A stretch of DNA of 64,000 nucleotides, taken from the NCBI GenBank assembly GCA_964486865.1, contig CAZAOZ010000010.1:10196-74195 (forward strand). The letters are read 5' to 3'. How positions within the stretch are numbered: the stretch's first letter is position 1; every line of letters starts with the position of its first letter. Source of the stretch: Ga0077527 sp964486865 (GTDB lineage: Bacteria; Pseudomonadota; Gammaproteobacteria; Burkholderiales; SG8-41). Both the position numbers and the translations under genes were made by a program. Positions 9,551-18,634 of the stretch are shown here, in pieces. The notes under the pieces are model-generated. The model made no database searches, had not been told where the DNA came from, and worked only from the letters and a program-made list of their open reading frames with translations.

Positions 9551-9928
9551 TCAAATCAGAAAACTGCAGAAGCGGATAGTTTTGGGAGGATCCTTTACCG
9601 GATCAACCAGACTGCGCATCGCCACTGCGACGAGTGCGTTATCCGGCAACGATGGCAGGATCAGGATGGTACCAGTCGGCGGCAGCGGAACTGCCCAAGG
9701 GGCATAGGCAGTCGACTTGTCGCTGTCCGCACATTTTATTGCACACAGTTTGCTCGCACTCGTGGCGTGTGTCTCGCAATCATCGCCCATCTGTCCCGGC
9801 ATCTCGCTGGCCGGAGACATCCCAAGCATGCCGCAGGGTTGAGCCGCAAAAGCAGTCTGCGCCAACAGCAGCGTGACGACAACCGCACGGCTGAACGCAA
9901 AAAACCAGCGGGTTGAATTTCTGATCAC
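9551..9928 (-). CDS. Small exported Cys/Met-containing protein upstream of cusCBA
   Basis: I do not recognise a named family. From the GTG at 9928, preceded by AGGGG, it encodes about 125 aa. It opens with a signal peptide (SRAVVVTLLLAQTAFAA) and then a short region with CGMLGMSPASEMPGQM, DDCETH and KLCAIKCADSD, which suggests metal or disulfide chemistry in the periplasm. The open frame extends upstream to 10054, across an FNR-type box. Similar short, poorly conserved exported proteins are common at the head of copper-resistance operons, and this one is on the same strand 66 bp ahead of cusC. Function is unknown; a periplasmic copper-responsive role is only a contextual guess. Confidence 0.5.
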   Translation of the reverse strand: MIRNSTRWFFAFSRAVVVTLLLAQTAFAAQPCGMLGMSPASEMPGQMGDDCETHATSASKLCAIKCADSDKSTAYAPWAVPLPPTGTILILPSLPDNALVAVAMRSLVDPVKDPPKTIRFCSFLI

Positions 9929-10031
9929 CCTATCGACCCCTATATGAACGCGGTAGTGGGAATGGCACAGCATACTGATCTGAAAGGCTTCATCCTGAGT
10001 TCGGATTGTTGCAAGAATCGTGTTTTCTTGC

Positions 10032-10045
10032 TTGATGTACATCAA
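10032..10045. promoter_or_regulatory. FNR/DNR-type box
   Basis: TTGATGTACATCAA is a perfect match to the TTGAT-N4-ATCAA consensus. It lies about 90-100 bp upstream of the small exported protein (start 9928, reverse) and about 330 bp upstream of the polyferredoxin gene. The reverse-strand promoter is the more likely target. Confidence 0.65.
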
Positions 10046-10281
10046 ATCTTTCAAAACAACCTCGCCTGCTGCAACAGCTCATACCGTAGAATAAAAAATA
10101 ATAATACCAATAAAAACATATAGTTAATATCAAAGCGGGGCTGGCACATGTCCAGCCGCTGGCGCCATACCGGACGTTGCCCAGCCGGCACCACGCCGTC
10201 CAGCCGATCGTCACCGGCAGGGCAATCAAGAATGTCATGACGCAGCAACGGTCAACAGCAAATCAAATGACCGATGAGCAG

Positions 10282-10295
10282 TTGACCCAAGTCAA
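10282..10295. promoter_or_regulatory. FNR/DNR-type box upstream of molybdoenzyme operon
   Basis: TTGACCCAAGTCAA is a perfect 5-bp inverted repeat of FNR type, centred about 84 bp before the GTG of the polyferredoxin gene. That position is compatible with activation of the operon under low oxygen or NO. Confidence 0.6.
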
Positions 10296-10372
10296 GATCA
10301 GTCATCGCTGTACTCATATCATTATTTCCAATTGATGCAAGAGTACGCGCAGGCAACAAGGAGACTTGAACT

Positions 10373-11572
10373 GTGGGCTCCGCACCGCAAGGTGCCGCAC
10401 ATGGCACGACGATGGGTTGGCATGAAGTTGCCAGCCCGTCATTGTTGTGGCGCAGTGCCGATTGCCTGCCCCTGTCAGCACAAGGATGCCAACTCTGCGC
10501 CGAGGCTTGCCCCGCAGGCGCCTTGACGATCAGCGCGGGGGTTCCTGCAGCCTCGTCCCAATGCACAGGCTGCGCCCGTTGCACGGCAGCATGCCCTACC
10601 GATGCGCTGCAGATGAAGGATTTCCCGGCGCCTGTCGCACCCACCGCAACAGGCAGCGCGGTCTTCATTGACTGCATGAAAGTTCCACAGGCGATGAGCC
10701 CCGCCGGCACTGTTCGGGTGCCGTGCATGGGCGGCCTCTCGCCGGGATGGCTGCTCACCCTGCAGGATCGCATCGGCAACGCTCCAATCACCGCGCTTGA
10801 TCGTGGCTGGTGCGCGCATTGCAGCGCCGGCGACTCATCGTCATTCAGCGCCACCAGTCTGCTTGCCAGTGCGACACGACTGCTGAAGGACGCGGGCGCG
10901 CCAGCGGACATGCTGCCGCGGAGCGAGCATCGGCCGCTGCCATTGTCACGGATGCCCGATGCGATCCCGCCTTCGATCAATGAAGCAGCCGTTTCACGTC
11001 GCGCCTTCTTTACCCGGACCCTTTCTGAAATGGCGAGTGCCGTCGCCAACCGCCGTCAACCGGAAGGAATCAGGCATTTTCCCCGTCTGTCTCCGCTCCG
11101 CACCCTGGGCCGTGTCGTGCCTGCCGAGCAGGTTCGACGCGTAACAGCGCTCTCGAACATCAGCCATCGCTATCGCACTTCGCCAGCGACATTCAATCTG
11201 CCCGCAGTGGCGATTTCGCGGGAACGGTGCGAGAACCACCAGGTATGCGCCGTGACGTGTCCTACCAGTGCGCTCACAAAATACGGACACGAAGGCACCA
11301 CAGGTATCCGCTTCAATGCGTTGTTGTGCATCGGATGTCGCCAATGCGAGCGTGGATGCCCCGAACAGGCAATCCGGCTGTCGCTGTTTAACGAGACCCC
11401 ATCACACGCCATGGAAATAAACCTGACCAATCATCAAGTCAATGTGTGCGCGACTTGCGAGGATGAGTTTTCAGGCATCCCCGGCGACGTATGCACTGCT
11501 TGCCGCAAGACCGAAGCGCTATTCGCAGGACGCGCGACATTGGACAAATCGATAGGCAAACCAGCAGCTTGA
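10373..11572 (+). CDS. Polyferredoxin, first gene of a molybdoenzyme operon
   Basis: This 399-aa protein has several iron-sulfur motifs. Two early 4Fe-4S clusters are CQLCAEACPAGAL and CTGCARCTAACPTDAL. A middle segment holds PCMGGLSPGWLL and WCAHCSAG. Two later clusters are CENHQVCAVTCP and CIGCRQCERGCP. A C-terminal pair (CATCEDEF and CTACRK) looks zinc- or rubredoxin-like. No signal peptide is visible, so it is probably cytoplasmic or at the inner membrane. The GTG start has an AAGGAG site. It lies 21 bp ahead of the catalytic subunit. An extra ferredoxin before A-B-C subunits recalls the arxB'-ABC arrangement, but also other electron-transfer or maturation proteins. Its exact role is unknown. 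Confidence 0.75.
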   Translation: MGSAPQGAAHGTTMGWHEVASPSLLWRSADCLPLSAQGCQLCAEACPAGALTISAGVPAASSQCTGCARCTAACPTDALQMKDFPAPVAPTATGSAVFIDCMKVPQAMSPAGTVRVPCMGGLSPGWLLTLQDRIGNAPITALDRGWCAHCSAGDSSSFSATSLLASATRLLKDAGAPADMLPRSEHRPLPLSRMPDAIPPSINEAAVSRRAFFTRTLSEMASAVANRRQPEGIRHFPRLSPLRTLGRVVPAEQVRRVTALSNISHRYRTSPATFNLPAVAISRERCENHQVCAVTCPTSALTKYGHEGTTGIRFNALLCIGCRQCERGCPEQAIRLSLFNETPSHAMEINLTNHQVNVCATCEDEFSGIPGDVCTACRKTEALFAGRATLDKSIGKPAA

Positions 11573-11593
11573 ACTGCACAGGAGGTACTGATC

Positions 11594-14083
11594 GTGGGCG
11601 ACTTTGAACAGATGGACAGGCGGGGATTCCTCAAGACTTCAGCCGTTGCAGGCGCGGCAGGTGCCGCAGCAGTCGGTGGCGGCGCAGTTGTGTCGGCCTT
11701 GAGCACGGATGCCACCGGGCTGGGTACCCGTCCGGCAGCGCCGGCACCCGAAACCAGGATCGTCAAAAACGTATGTCATCAGTGCCCTGCGCGCTGTGGC
11801 ATCGATGTCTACGTGACTAACGGCAAGGTTCATGCGATCTACGGGTCGCTGGATCACCCGATCTCCAACGGCAAGCTGTGCCCCAAGGGCCATCTTGGCG
11901 CATACATCCTGTACGATCCGGATCGCTTCACCGGCCCGATGAAACGGACCAATCCGAACAAGGGCCGGAACGAGGATCCGAAGTGGCAGTCCATCAGCTG
12001 GGATGAGGCCCTCGATGCCGTCGCCAAGCGACTGAACGGCTTGCGTGACAAGGCAGAACCGCATCGCTTCGCGATCGTCAACGGCCGCGGCTGGGGCAGC
12101 ACCGACGTCGGACTGCTCGGCAACTTTGGCAAACTCTACGGGACGCCCAATGCCACGATGGGCCATTCGTCGATCTGCGCCGATACCAGCAAGAAAGCCA
12201 AATCTGCTGTCGACGGCAACTACAACTACAACTCATACGATTACAAGAACACCAATTACCTGCTGATATTCGGCGCCGCCTTCCTCGAAGCCTACCGGCC
12301 CTACAACGCCAACATGCAGGCCTGGGGGCACATTCGCACCAAGGCACCCAAGACCAAGGTTGCGGTTGCAGACGTGCGCGTGACCACCACCGGTGCCGCC
12401 GCCGACCACCTGATGCTCGTCAAGCCCGGGACGGACGGTGCGCTGGCGCTGGCGATCGCACACGTGATCCTCACCGAGGGGCTGTGGGACCGCAAGTTCG
12501 TCGGTGACTTCGTTGATGGCGTCAACCTCTTCAAAACCGGAGAGACCCTCGAAGTCAAAAGCTTCAAGGAAAAATGGACGCTCGGCCTGATCGAGTGGTG
12601 GAACGCCGAACTCAAGGACCGGACGCCGAAGTGGGCCGCGGAGATCACCACTGTGGCGGAGCGCGACATCCTCAATGTTGCGCGCGAGTTCGGCGCCACG
12701 CGCCCGGCCATGGCGATCTTCGAGCGTGGTGTAACGCTGCATACCAACGGCATGTACAGCGGCATGGCGGTGCATGTGCTGAACGCACTCGTCGGCGCGA
12801 TGTATGCAGTCGGCGGCCTCGCCAACCAGATGGGCGTGCCCTACGGCAAGCTGTCCGTAAGCTCCGATGACTTCGTCGATGATGCCGCCAAGGAAGCAGC
12901 CGCCAGGAAAATGCCGCGTATCGACCGTGTGAAGAGCAAAGAGCTGCCATTGGCCGCCAACAACATTCAGGGCATTCCACAAAGCATTATCGAAGGAAAG
13001 CCGTACACGCTCGACACGATCATGTTCTACATCACGAATCCGATTTACAGTGCTCCCAACGCAAAACAATGGGAAGAGGCGCTGAAAAAAGTCTTTGTGA
13101 TCGAAACATCCCCGTTTCCGAGCGAGACCTCAGTATTCGCAGACCTGGTGCTGCCCGACCACACTTTCCTTGAGCGCTGGCAGGACACGCCCACTTATCC
13201 GTTTGAGGGATGGCCGCTGACCAACATCCGGGTACCGGCGGTAAAGCCGCTCCATAACACCAAACACTTCGGTGACACGCTGATCGAGATCGGCAAGCGC
13301 ATCAAGGGCCCGACCAGCGAGTATTACCAGAAGGTTGGCAACGTCGAGAACGTACTCAAAGCCATCGCCAAGGGTTTTGAGGCCAATCCGGGATCCAACG
13401 GCGTCAACAGTTTCGAAAAATGGGTCGAGAAAGGGGTTTGGTACAAAACGCCCTACCTCTACCGCCAGATCGCGGGGGAATTCTACGAGTGGGACGGCAG
13501 CGATTATCGCAAGCCGATGTCCGCCGAAGACGTCAAAAAGAAGCTGCTGAAGACCGAGTCGGGCAAGTTCGAGCTGAAATCGAGCTATCTCGAACACTAC
13601 GACGAGTTCATCACATCCAAGCTTGGCATCGTCAAGGAAAAAGTCGGTTTCCCGCAGTGGATTCCGCCGAAATACACCGGCGGCGGCGACCTGCATTTCA
13701 TCGCCACCAAAACGCCGATGCATGGTGAGGGGCGCACCGCAAATATTCCGACTGCGATTTCGCAATACCAGCCGACTTCCGGCGGCCGCCCCGAGCTGTT
13801 CCTCGAAATCCACCCTGAGACTGCAGCCAAGCGCGGCATCCGCAATGGCGACCGGGTGAAGATACACAACGAACTCGGCGCGATCTATGCCAGGGCCAGT
13901 ATTTTCCCGGCATGCCGGCCCGACACGGTTGTGCTGCCTTACGGGTTCGGGCACTGGGCACATGGCCGCTGGGCCAAGGGCCGCATGGAAGGCAACACCA
14001 ACGAAATCATTCCGAATGTATCCGAACCGATTTCGAACGCCGCGGCAGTACACACGGTGACGGTAAAGGTCGAGAAGGCTTAG
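11594..14083 (+). CDS. Molybdopterin oxidoreductase catalytic subunit (Arr/Arx/Psr-Phs-like)
   Basis: This 829-aa enzyme belongs to the complex iron-sulfur molybdoenzyme family. It starts with a Tat signal (DRRGFLKTSAVAG), so it acts in the periplasm. The 4Fe-4S site is CHQCPARCGIDVYV with the distal Cys in GKLCPKG. The putative Mo ligand is the Cys in MGHSSICADTS, which favours the Cys-ligated clade (polysulfide, thiosulfate, arsenate/arsenite) over Ser- or Asp-type enzymes. The segment around VGDFVDGVNLFKTGE and the phrase ELKDRTPKWAAEI remind me of ArrA/ArxA proteins, but no ars genes are nearby, so the substrate stays open. The GTG start has an AGGAGGT site. Subunits B and C follow immediately. 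Confidence 0.85.
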   Translation: MGDFEQMDRRGFLKTSAVAGAAGAAAVGGGAVVSALSTDATGLGTRPAAPAPETRIVKNVCHQCPARCGIDVYVTNGKVHAIYGSLDHPISNGKLCPKGHLGAYILYDPDRFTGPMKRTNPNKGRNEDPKWQSISWDEALDAVAKRLNGLRDKAEPHRFAIVNGRGWGSTDVGLLGNFGKLYGTPNATMGHSSICADTSKKAKSAVDGNYNYNSYDYKNTNYLLIFGAAFLEAYRPYNANMQAWGHIRTKAPKTKVAVADVRVTTTGAAADHLMLVKPGTDGALALAIAHVILTEGLWDRKFVGDFVDGVNLFKTGETLEVKSFKEKWTLGLIEWWNAELKDRTPKWAAEITTVAERDILNVAREFGATRPAMAIFERGVTLHTNGMYSGMAVHVLNALVGAMYAVGGLANQMGVPYGKLSVSSDDFVDDAAKEAAARKMPRIDRVKSKELPLAANNIQGIPQSIIEGKPYTLDTIMFYITNPIYSAPNAKQWEEALKKVFVIETSPFPSETSVFADLVLPDHTFLERWQDTPTYPFEGWPLTNIRVPAVKPLHNTKHFGDTLIEIGKRIKGPTSEYYQKVGNVENVLKAIAKGFEANPGSNGVNSFEKWVEKGVWYKTPYLYRQIAGEFYEWDGSDYRKPMSAEDVKKKLLKTESGKFELKSSYLEHYDEFITSKLGIVKEKVGFPQWIPPKYTGGGDLHFIATKTPMHGEGRTANIPTAISQYQPTSGGRPELFLEIHPETAAKRGIRNGDRVKIHNELGAIYARASIFPACRPDTVVLPYGFGHWAHGRWAKGRMEGNTNEIIPNVSEPISNAAAVHTVTVKVEKA

Positions 14084-14129
14084 TCCCTGGTCATCAACGA
14101 ATGCGCTGAATGAGAAAAGGAGAATAACC

Positions 14130-14891
14130 ATGGCCCGCTGGGGAATGGTAATTGATCTGGAAAAATGCACTGGCTGCCAGGCCTGCTCCACCGCCTGTTC
14201 GATGGAAAATTCCAGACTGCCCGGTGAGAACTGGCAGGACGTGCTGTTTTACAATGAAGGCGAGTATCCAAGCGGAAAACTGACATGGTTGCCGCGGCCG
14301 TGCATGCACTGCGAGGAAGCATCATGTGTTACGGTGTGTCCGACCAAGGCGACATACAAGGACAAGGACGGCTTCGTACTCATCAACTGGGATCTCTGCA
14401 TTGGCTGCAAATACTGCATGATCGCCTGCCCCTACGGCGTCCGGTTTTATGCCGAGGAAAAGCAGAAGACGCAGCCCGACGTGCGCAAGGTCTGGCCCAG
14501 CAGCGAAGGCAACGTCTGGGATCCGCCCTGGGCAATGCCGAAGCATCTGCATGATCCACAGCATGGTGTTGGCGTGCAGCCGCGAAATGTGGTCTCCAAG
14601 TGCACCTTCTGCTACCACCGTGTCAGCAAGGCGCCCAAGGGCACGCCGGACCTGGATCCGAACGATCCGAAAACGCGTGACTACACACCGGCCTGCGTCG
14701 TTACCTGCGCGCCAACTGCGCGCTACTTCGGCGATCTCGACAACCCGAAGAGCCACGTACGCAAGCTGATTGCCGAAAAGCGGGGCGTCCGGCTGCAGGA
14801 TCACACCGGCAACCGTCCCCAAGTCTACTACCTGGCAGGCGAAGCGGCATCCATACCGGAAACGCGCTCCACCCGCATGAAGAAAAGTTAA
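14130..14891 (+). CDS. 4Fe-4S electron-transfer subunit (PsrB/ArrB-like)
   Basis: This 253-aa DmsB/PsrB-type subunit carries electrons between the molybdenum subunit and the membrane partner. Four ferredoxin motifs are seen: CTGCQACSTACSM near residue 13, CMHCEEASCVTVCPTKA, CIGCKYCMIACPYG, and a split fourth cluster with CTFCYHRV and CVVTCAPTARYFGD. No own signal peptide is seen, so it would be exported with the Tat-targeted A subunit. The ATG has an AAGGAG site and the gene lies 46 bp after the catalytic subunit and 12 bp before the NrfD-like gene. The four-cluster count fits Psr, Arr and Ttr complexes alike. Confidence 0.88.
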   Translation: MARWGMVIDLEKCTGCQACSTACSMENSRLPGENWQDVLFYNEGEYPSGKLTWLPRPCMHCEEASCVTVCPTKATYKDKDGFVLINWDLCIGCKYCMIACPYGVRFYAEEKQKTQPDVRKVWPSSEGNVWDPPWAMPKHLHDPQHGVGVQPRNVVSKCTFCYHRVSKAPKGTPDLDPNDPKTRDYTPACVVTCAPTARYFGDLDNPKSHVRKLIAEKRGVRLQDHTGNRPQVYYLAGEAASIPETRSTRMKKS

Positions 14892-14903
14892 GGGAGAGGA
14901 ATC

Positions 14904-16094
14904 ATGAGCATACTTGCAATGAGAACACCCGACGGCCGGCCGCTGCTCGACCTGCAAACGAAACCCGACGGAATATCGGCACTGATGATGATCGGCGGCG
15001 CAATTGTTGCCGGCGTCAGCCTTTCCATCGTTTTGTTCATGCTGTTCATGGAAGGCCACGCCGCATACAACACCTCCAGCGATTTCCCGTGGGGAGCGCC
15101 GATTGCTTTTTACATGTTCTTTCTGCTCGCCTCCTCGGGGCTGTCGATCATATCTTCTCTCGACACGGTCTTCGGCCTTAATACCTTCTACCCGATTGTC
15201 AAACGCTGCATCTGGCTGTCGATCATTACGCTGGTAGCAGGTTTCACGCTGCTCGCACTGGAGCTTGGCAATCCGTTTCGCCTGCTATGGGCGGTGCCGA
15301 TTGCCGCTCAGGTTAAATCGCCGATGTGGTGGATGGGCACTTTTTATTCAATAGATCTGGCATTGCTGTGCCTGAAGTTTTACTTCCTGCACACGGGCGA
15401 ATGGAACAGCAAACGCATGCACTTGATTTCGATCAACTCGTTCATAATCTGCATCCTGGCCTCCGGCACGCTCGGACTCACGTTCGGCATGATGGCCATG
15501 CGACCGGCTTGGTACAGCCCGGTCATGCCCATGTATTTCATCCTGACCGGCTTTATGACGGCGGTGGCATTCATCGTCTTCTTTACCGGCCTGATCCGCC
15601 GGGTCAACGGCACACCGGAAAATGTACGTAAACTTTTTGATGAAGTCCTGCCGCGTCTGTTTTTTGTCACCCTGCTGGCGGTAGTTGTGATGCGGGTCGG
15701 TCAAATCGTCACCGGACTGTGGAGCAATTTCGAAGGTATGGAAGCTCACTGGCGGGCGTTGACATCAGTCATGTTTCATATCGAAATCTGGATCGGATTA
15801 GCAATCCCGCTGGTATTGATGAGTAGCCGCGAACGGCGCACCAAAGTGACGATCCAGATGGTCTCGGCACTGCTTTTCATGATCGGCATTTTCTCGGCAC
15901 GATTGCACCTGCTGATCATGGGCCAGGAAGTACCATTATTCCGGGGCTACTGGGCGGGTTATGTCGAATACACCCCGTCATTCACCGAGTGGCTGCTGAT
16001 TCCGGCAGGCTTCGGCATCGTCTTCATGTTATATGGTGCAGGCAACTGGTTGCTGAATCTGTCCGAACACCGTGAACCGACAACTGTACACTGA
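14904..16094 (+). CDS. NrfD/PsrC-like membrane quinone-interacting subunit
   Basis: This 396-aa polytopic inner-membrane protein has about nine or ten hydrophobic segments. The first begins SALMMIGGAIVAGVSLSIVL, and a later one contains the polar-rich WWMGTFYSIDLALL. The family binds quinone/quinol and anchors the periplasmic A-B dimer to the membrane, linking the reaction to the quinone pool. The start has a GGGAGAGG site. It is the last gene of the operon; a dispersed repeat lies directly downstream. No TorD-type chaperone gene is found next to it, which is unusual for Tat-exported molybdoenzymes, so a distant chaperone may serve it. Confidence 0.85.
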   Translation: MSILAMRTPDGRPLLDLQTKPDGISALMMIGGAIVAGVSLSIVLFMLFMEGHAAYNTSSDFPWGAPIAFYMFFLLASSGLSIISSLDTVFGLNTFYPIVKRCIWLSIITLVAGFTLLALELGNPFRLLWAVPIAAQVKSPMWWMGTFYSIDLALLCLKFYFLHTGEWNSKRMHLISINSFIICILASGTLGLTFGMMAMRPAWYSPVMPMYFILTGFMTAVAFIVFFTGLIRRVNGTPENVRKLFDEVLPRLFFVTLLAVVVMRVGQIVTGLWSNFEGMEAHWRALTSVMFHIEIWIGLAIPLVLMSSRERRTKVTIQMVSALLFMIGIFSARLHLLIMGQEVPLFRGYWAGYVEYTPSFTEWLLIPAGFGIVFMLYGAGNWLLNLSEHREPTTVH

Positions 16095-16136
16095 AGCAGA
16101 TTGAACTATTGAGCATTACGTATTTGAGTGACATTT

Positions 16137-16221
16137 TTTCCCTCATCCCAACCCTTCTCCCGGTGGGAGAAGGGCTCTTCACCCCTCGCCCTTCGGGAGA
16201 GGGGCCGGGGGTGAGGGAAGG
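16137..16221. repeat. Three-hairpin dispersed repeat (REP-like)
   Basis: An outer stem pairs CCCTCA with TGAGGG and encloses two strong hairpins: CCCTTCTCCC/GGGAGAAGGG (16152-16174) and CCCCTCGCCC/GGGAGAGGGG (16182-16204, one mismatch). The cloverleaf-like fold sits between converging transcripts. This CCCTCATCCCAACCC... composition is typical of dispersed intergenic repeats in Proteobacteria. It may also block read-through. Confidence 0.75.
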
Positions 16222-16268
16222 AAGCACCGTGATCCACGCTTGTCACAAGGTTCTGTAATCCTCAATAA

Positions 16269-17678
16269 TTACGGCAACCGGGGCAGCTTCAGCATCGCCA
16301 CCAGCCCGCCCTCGGCGCGATTGCGCAATTCGATGCCCCCGCCGTGTAGTTCGGCAATGTTTTTCGCAATCGCCAGCCCCAGCCCGGTGCCGCCGGTATC
16401 GCGGTTGCGTGAACCTTCGACGCGGTAAAACGGCTCGAATACTTTTTCGAGTTGCTCCGGCGGCAGCCCCGGACCCTCGTCGAGGATGCTGATCTGCAGC
16501 CTTTCGTTGTTGTCGTCAACGACCACGCGCGCGGTCTTGCCGTACTTGATTGCGTTCTCCAATAAATTCGCAAGGCAGCGTTTCAGCGTCTGCGGCCGGC
16601 CGGGATACGGGGCCGTGACCTGGCCGCCGATCGCCACCGCACCGCCGGTTTCGCGCAGATCAGCCTGCAGGCTTTCCAGCAGCGCCATCACATCCACCGG
16701 CTGCACCGCTTCGCCATTGTCCATGCCGCGCAGGAAATCCAGCGCGGATGCCACCATGGCTTCCATTTCCTGCAGGTCGTTGCCGAACTTGGCGCGCAGC
16801 TGCGCATCTTCCAGCAGTTCGGCACGCAGCCGGAGCCGCGTGATCGGCGTCTTCAGGTCGTGTGACATCGCCGCCAGCACCTGGGTGCGTTCGCGCAGGT
16901 AGCCGGCGAGCCGCGACTGCATGGTGTTGAAGGCGCGCGCCGCGCTCGCTACTTCCGCCGGGCCGGTTTCCGCCAGCGGCGGGCGGTTGATGTTCTTGCC
17001 GAGTTCGTCGGCGGCATCCGCCAAGGTCTTCAGCGGCTGGGTCGCCCAGCGCACCGCGATCAGCGACACCGCAATGACTGCGCTCAGCAGCAAGACGATG
17101 CTCAGCAAGACCCGGTACGGCCAGTCTTCGGTCAACTGCGGCTGCCGGGCATCGAAGGTCGCGAGCGTGCCGTCCTGTAATCGTACTTGCGCGATGAACG
17201 ACGGGCCGCCGCCGGGCGGGCCGCCATGGCGCATCATCGGCGGCGTCCATGCGCCGTCGCCGTGCGCCCATCCGGGGCCGCGCGGCGCACCACCCTTGTA
17301 CGGCGCGCCCTCTGCCATGCCGACGGTCACCGGCCGGTCGTCGCCGAGAAACCGCCGCAGCAGCGTGGTGAACAGCGCCGCGCGCGCACCCGCCTCGGTC
17401 CTGGCATCCGGCGCAGCGAGAGGGCCGCGGTCGAGCGCAACGGTCAGCGGCGGCGCACTGAGTACCTTGACGATGCGACTGCGCTCAACCGGTGTCAGCG
17501 TATCCAGCAAACGCACGATGTCGGCAATGCGTTGCGCCGACTGCATGCCGCTGGCCTGCGCCAGCAGTTCACCGCGGTCGTGCATGTGAACCGCGAAACT
17601 CAGCAGTTGCGCGATCAGCAACCCGCCCAGCAGCACCAGCACCAGGCGGCTGAACAGCGAACGCGGCAGCAGGCTCAC
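16269..17678 (-). CDS. Sensor histidine kinase (CpxA/EnvZ type)
   Basis: This 469-aa membrane kinase has TM1 near the N-terminus (LVLVLLGGLLIAQLLSFAV). A periplasmic domain of roughly 150 residues, rich in Gly/Pro around MRHGGPPGGGPSF, is followed by TM2, a HAMP domain (RWATQPLKTLADAADELG) and the phospho-acceptor H-box MSHDLKTPITRLRLRAELL. The ATP-binding domain has LLENAIKYG (N-box), DEGPGLPPEQL (G1) and GGTGLGLAIAKNIAELHGG (G2). Its start overlaps the response regulator stop by 4 bp (ATGA). The signal is unknown. Copper genes on both sides and a divergent Spy/CpxP-like gene suggest an envelope-stress or metal signal. Confidence 0.9.
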   Translation of the reverse strand: MSLLPRSLFSRLVLVLLGGLLIAQLLSFAVHMHDRGELLAQASGMQSAQRIADIVRLLDTLTPVERSRIVKVLSAPPLTVALDRGPLAAPDARTEAGARAALFTTLLRRFLGDDRPVTVGMAEGAPYKGGAPRGPGWAHGDGAWTPPMMRHGGPPGGGPSFIAQVRLQDGTLATFDARQPQLTEDWPYRVLLSIVLLLSAVIAVSLIAVRWATQPLKTLADAADELGKNINRPPLAETGPAEVASAARAFNTMQSRLAGYLRERTQVLAAMSHDLKTPITRLRLRAELLEDAQLRAKFGNDLQEMEAMVASALDFLRGMDNGEAVQPVDVMALLESLQADLRETGGAVAIGGQVTAPYPGRPQTLKRCLANLLENAIKYGKTARVVVDDNNERLQISILDEGPGLPPEQLEKVFEPFYRVEGSRNRDTGGTGLGLAIAKNIAELHGGGIELRNRAEGGLVAMLKLPRLP

Positions 17679-18400
17679 TGCGCCCCCGCCTCGACATGCG
17701 CCGCGAACACGTAACCCTGCCCGCGCACGGTCTTGATGATCGCCGGATCCTTGGCATCCTCACCGAGGCGCTGCCGCAGCCGGCTGACCTGCACATCGAT
17801 CGCCCGGTCGTAGGGGCCGGCATCGCGCGACAGCATCAGATCGATCAACTGGTCGCGTGTCAGCACCCGGTTGGGATGATCGACAAAAATCTTCAGCAGG
17901 CGGAAATCGGTGCCACTCAACGCCACCACCACTCCGGCAGGCGACGTCAGGTTGCGCGTGGCGCAGTCGAGAGTCCAACCGGCAAAACGAAAGATGCCCG
18001 ATTCCTCGGTCTGCAGGTTGTCGGGTAGTGAACGCGAGCGTCGCAGCACGCTCTTGATCCGCGCCAGCAACTCGCGCGGACTAAATGGCTTGGCCACATA
18101 ATCATCCGCGCCCAGTTCGAGGCCGACGATGCGGTCGGTCTCGTCGCCGCGCGCGGTGAGCATGATGATCGGCACCGTGGACCGGGCCCGCAGTTCGCGG
18201 CACAGCGTCAGTCCGTCCTCGCCGGGCAGCATGACGTCGAGAATAATCACGTCGGGATGGGAGGTTTCAACCGCCGCGCGCAGACCCCTGCCATCGGCGA
18301 GCGCAGTCACCCGATAGCCCTGTTTCTGCAGATACTCATGCAGCAGGTTGCGGATTTCTGCGTCGTCATCGACGACCAGGATATGGTCAGGGGAGTTCAT
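17675..18400 (-). CDS. OmpR-family response regulator (CpxR-like)
   Basis: This 241-aa regulator has an N-terminal receiver (HILVVDDDAEIRNLL, phospho-Asp in VIILDVMLPGEDG, Lys in DYVAKPFSPRELLARI) and a C-terminal winged helix ending RLRQRLGEDAKDPAIIKTVRGQ. It is co-transcribed with the downstream kinase through a 4-bp overlap. A Spy/CpxP-like gene is transcribed divergently 234 bp away, the same layout as cpxP/cpxRA, so the regulator may control that gene. The intergenic region shows no operator I can assign with confidence. Confidence 0.9.
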   Translation of the reverse strand: MNSPDHILVVDDDAEIRNLLHEYLQKQGYRVTALADGRGLRAAVETSHPDVIILDVMLPGEDGLTLCRELRARSTVPIIMLTARGDETDRIVGLELGADDYVAKPFSPRELLARIKSVLRRSRSLPDNLQTEESGIFRFAGWTLDCATRNLTSPAGVVVALSGTDFRLLKIFVDHPNRVLTRDQLIDLMLSRDAGPYDRAIDVQVSRLRQRLGEDAKDPAIIKTVRGQGYVFAAHVEAGAQ

Positions 18401-18634
18401 GATGGATGCTTATACCGGAGTGCCTGGCACTTACCCAAGAAAATTGTATCGCAGTGTATCAATCCCCCGTGCCGCGCAAGGCTGCGTTACCAAAAGCCGC
18501 TTTACCGCAACATGCCGGTTACAGACCGGGGGTTTAATGGGAACCACTGAGAGCGTCTGATTCAGCGACAAATAACCGGATCCGACAATCGACGTAACAG
18601 AAAGAATCCGAACAACTACACTAAGGAGCACATC

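Larger units (their letters stand above)
9929..10372. other. Divergent intergenic control region
   Basis: This gap separates the reverse-strand cus genes from the forward-strand molybdoenzyme operon. It holds an AT-rich stretch around 10086-10130 and two FNR-type boxes annotated separately (10032-10045 and 10282-10295). No convincing gene was seen; the short frames here overlap on both strands and lack family features. Confidence 0.6.

Noticed and set aside
13130..14191. Reverse-strand open frame opposite the molybdoenzyme
   Set aside because: Shadow of the catalytic subunit; no family features.
16137..16221. CRISPR-like array
   Set aside because: Hairpins are unequal, there is no repeat-spacer periodicity and no cas genes; it is a dispersed inverted repeat.
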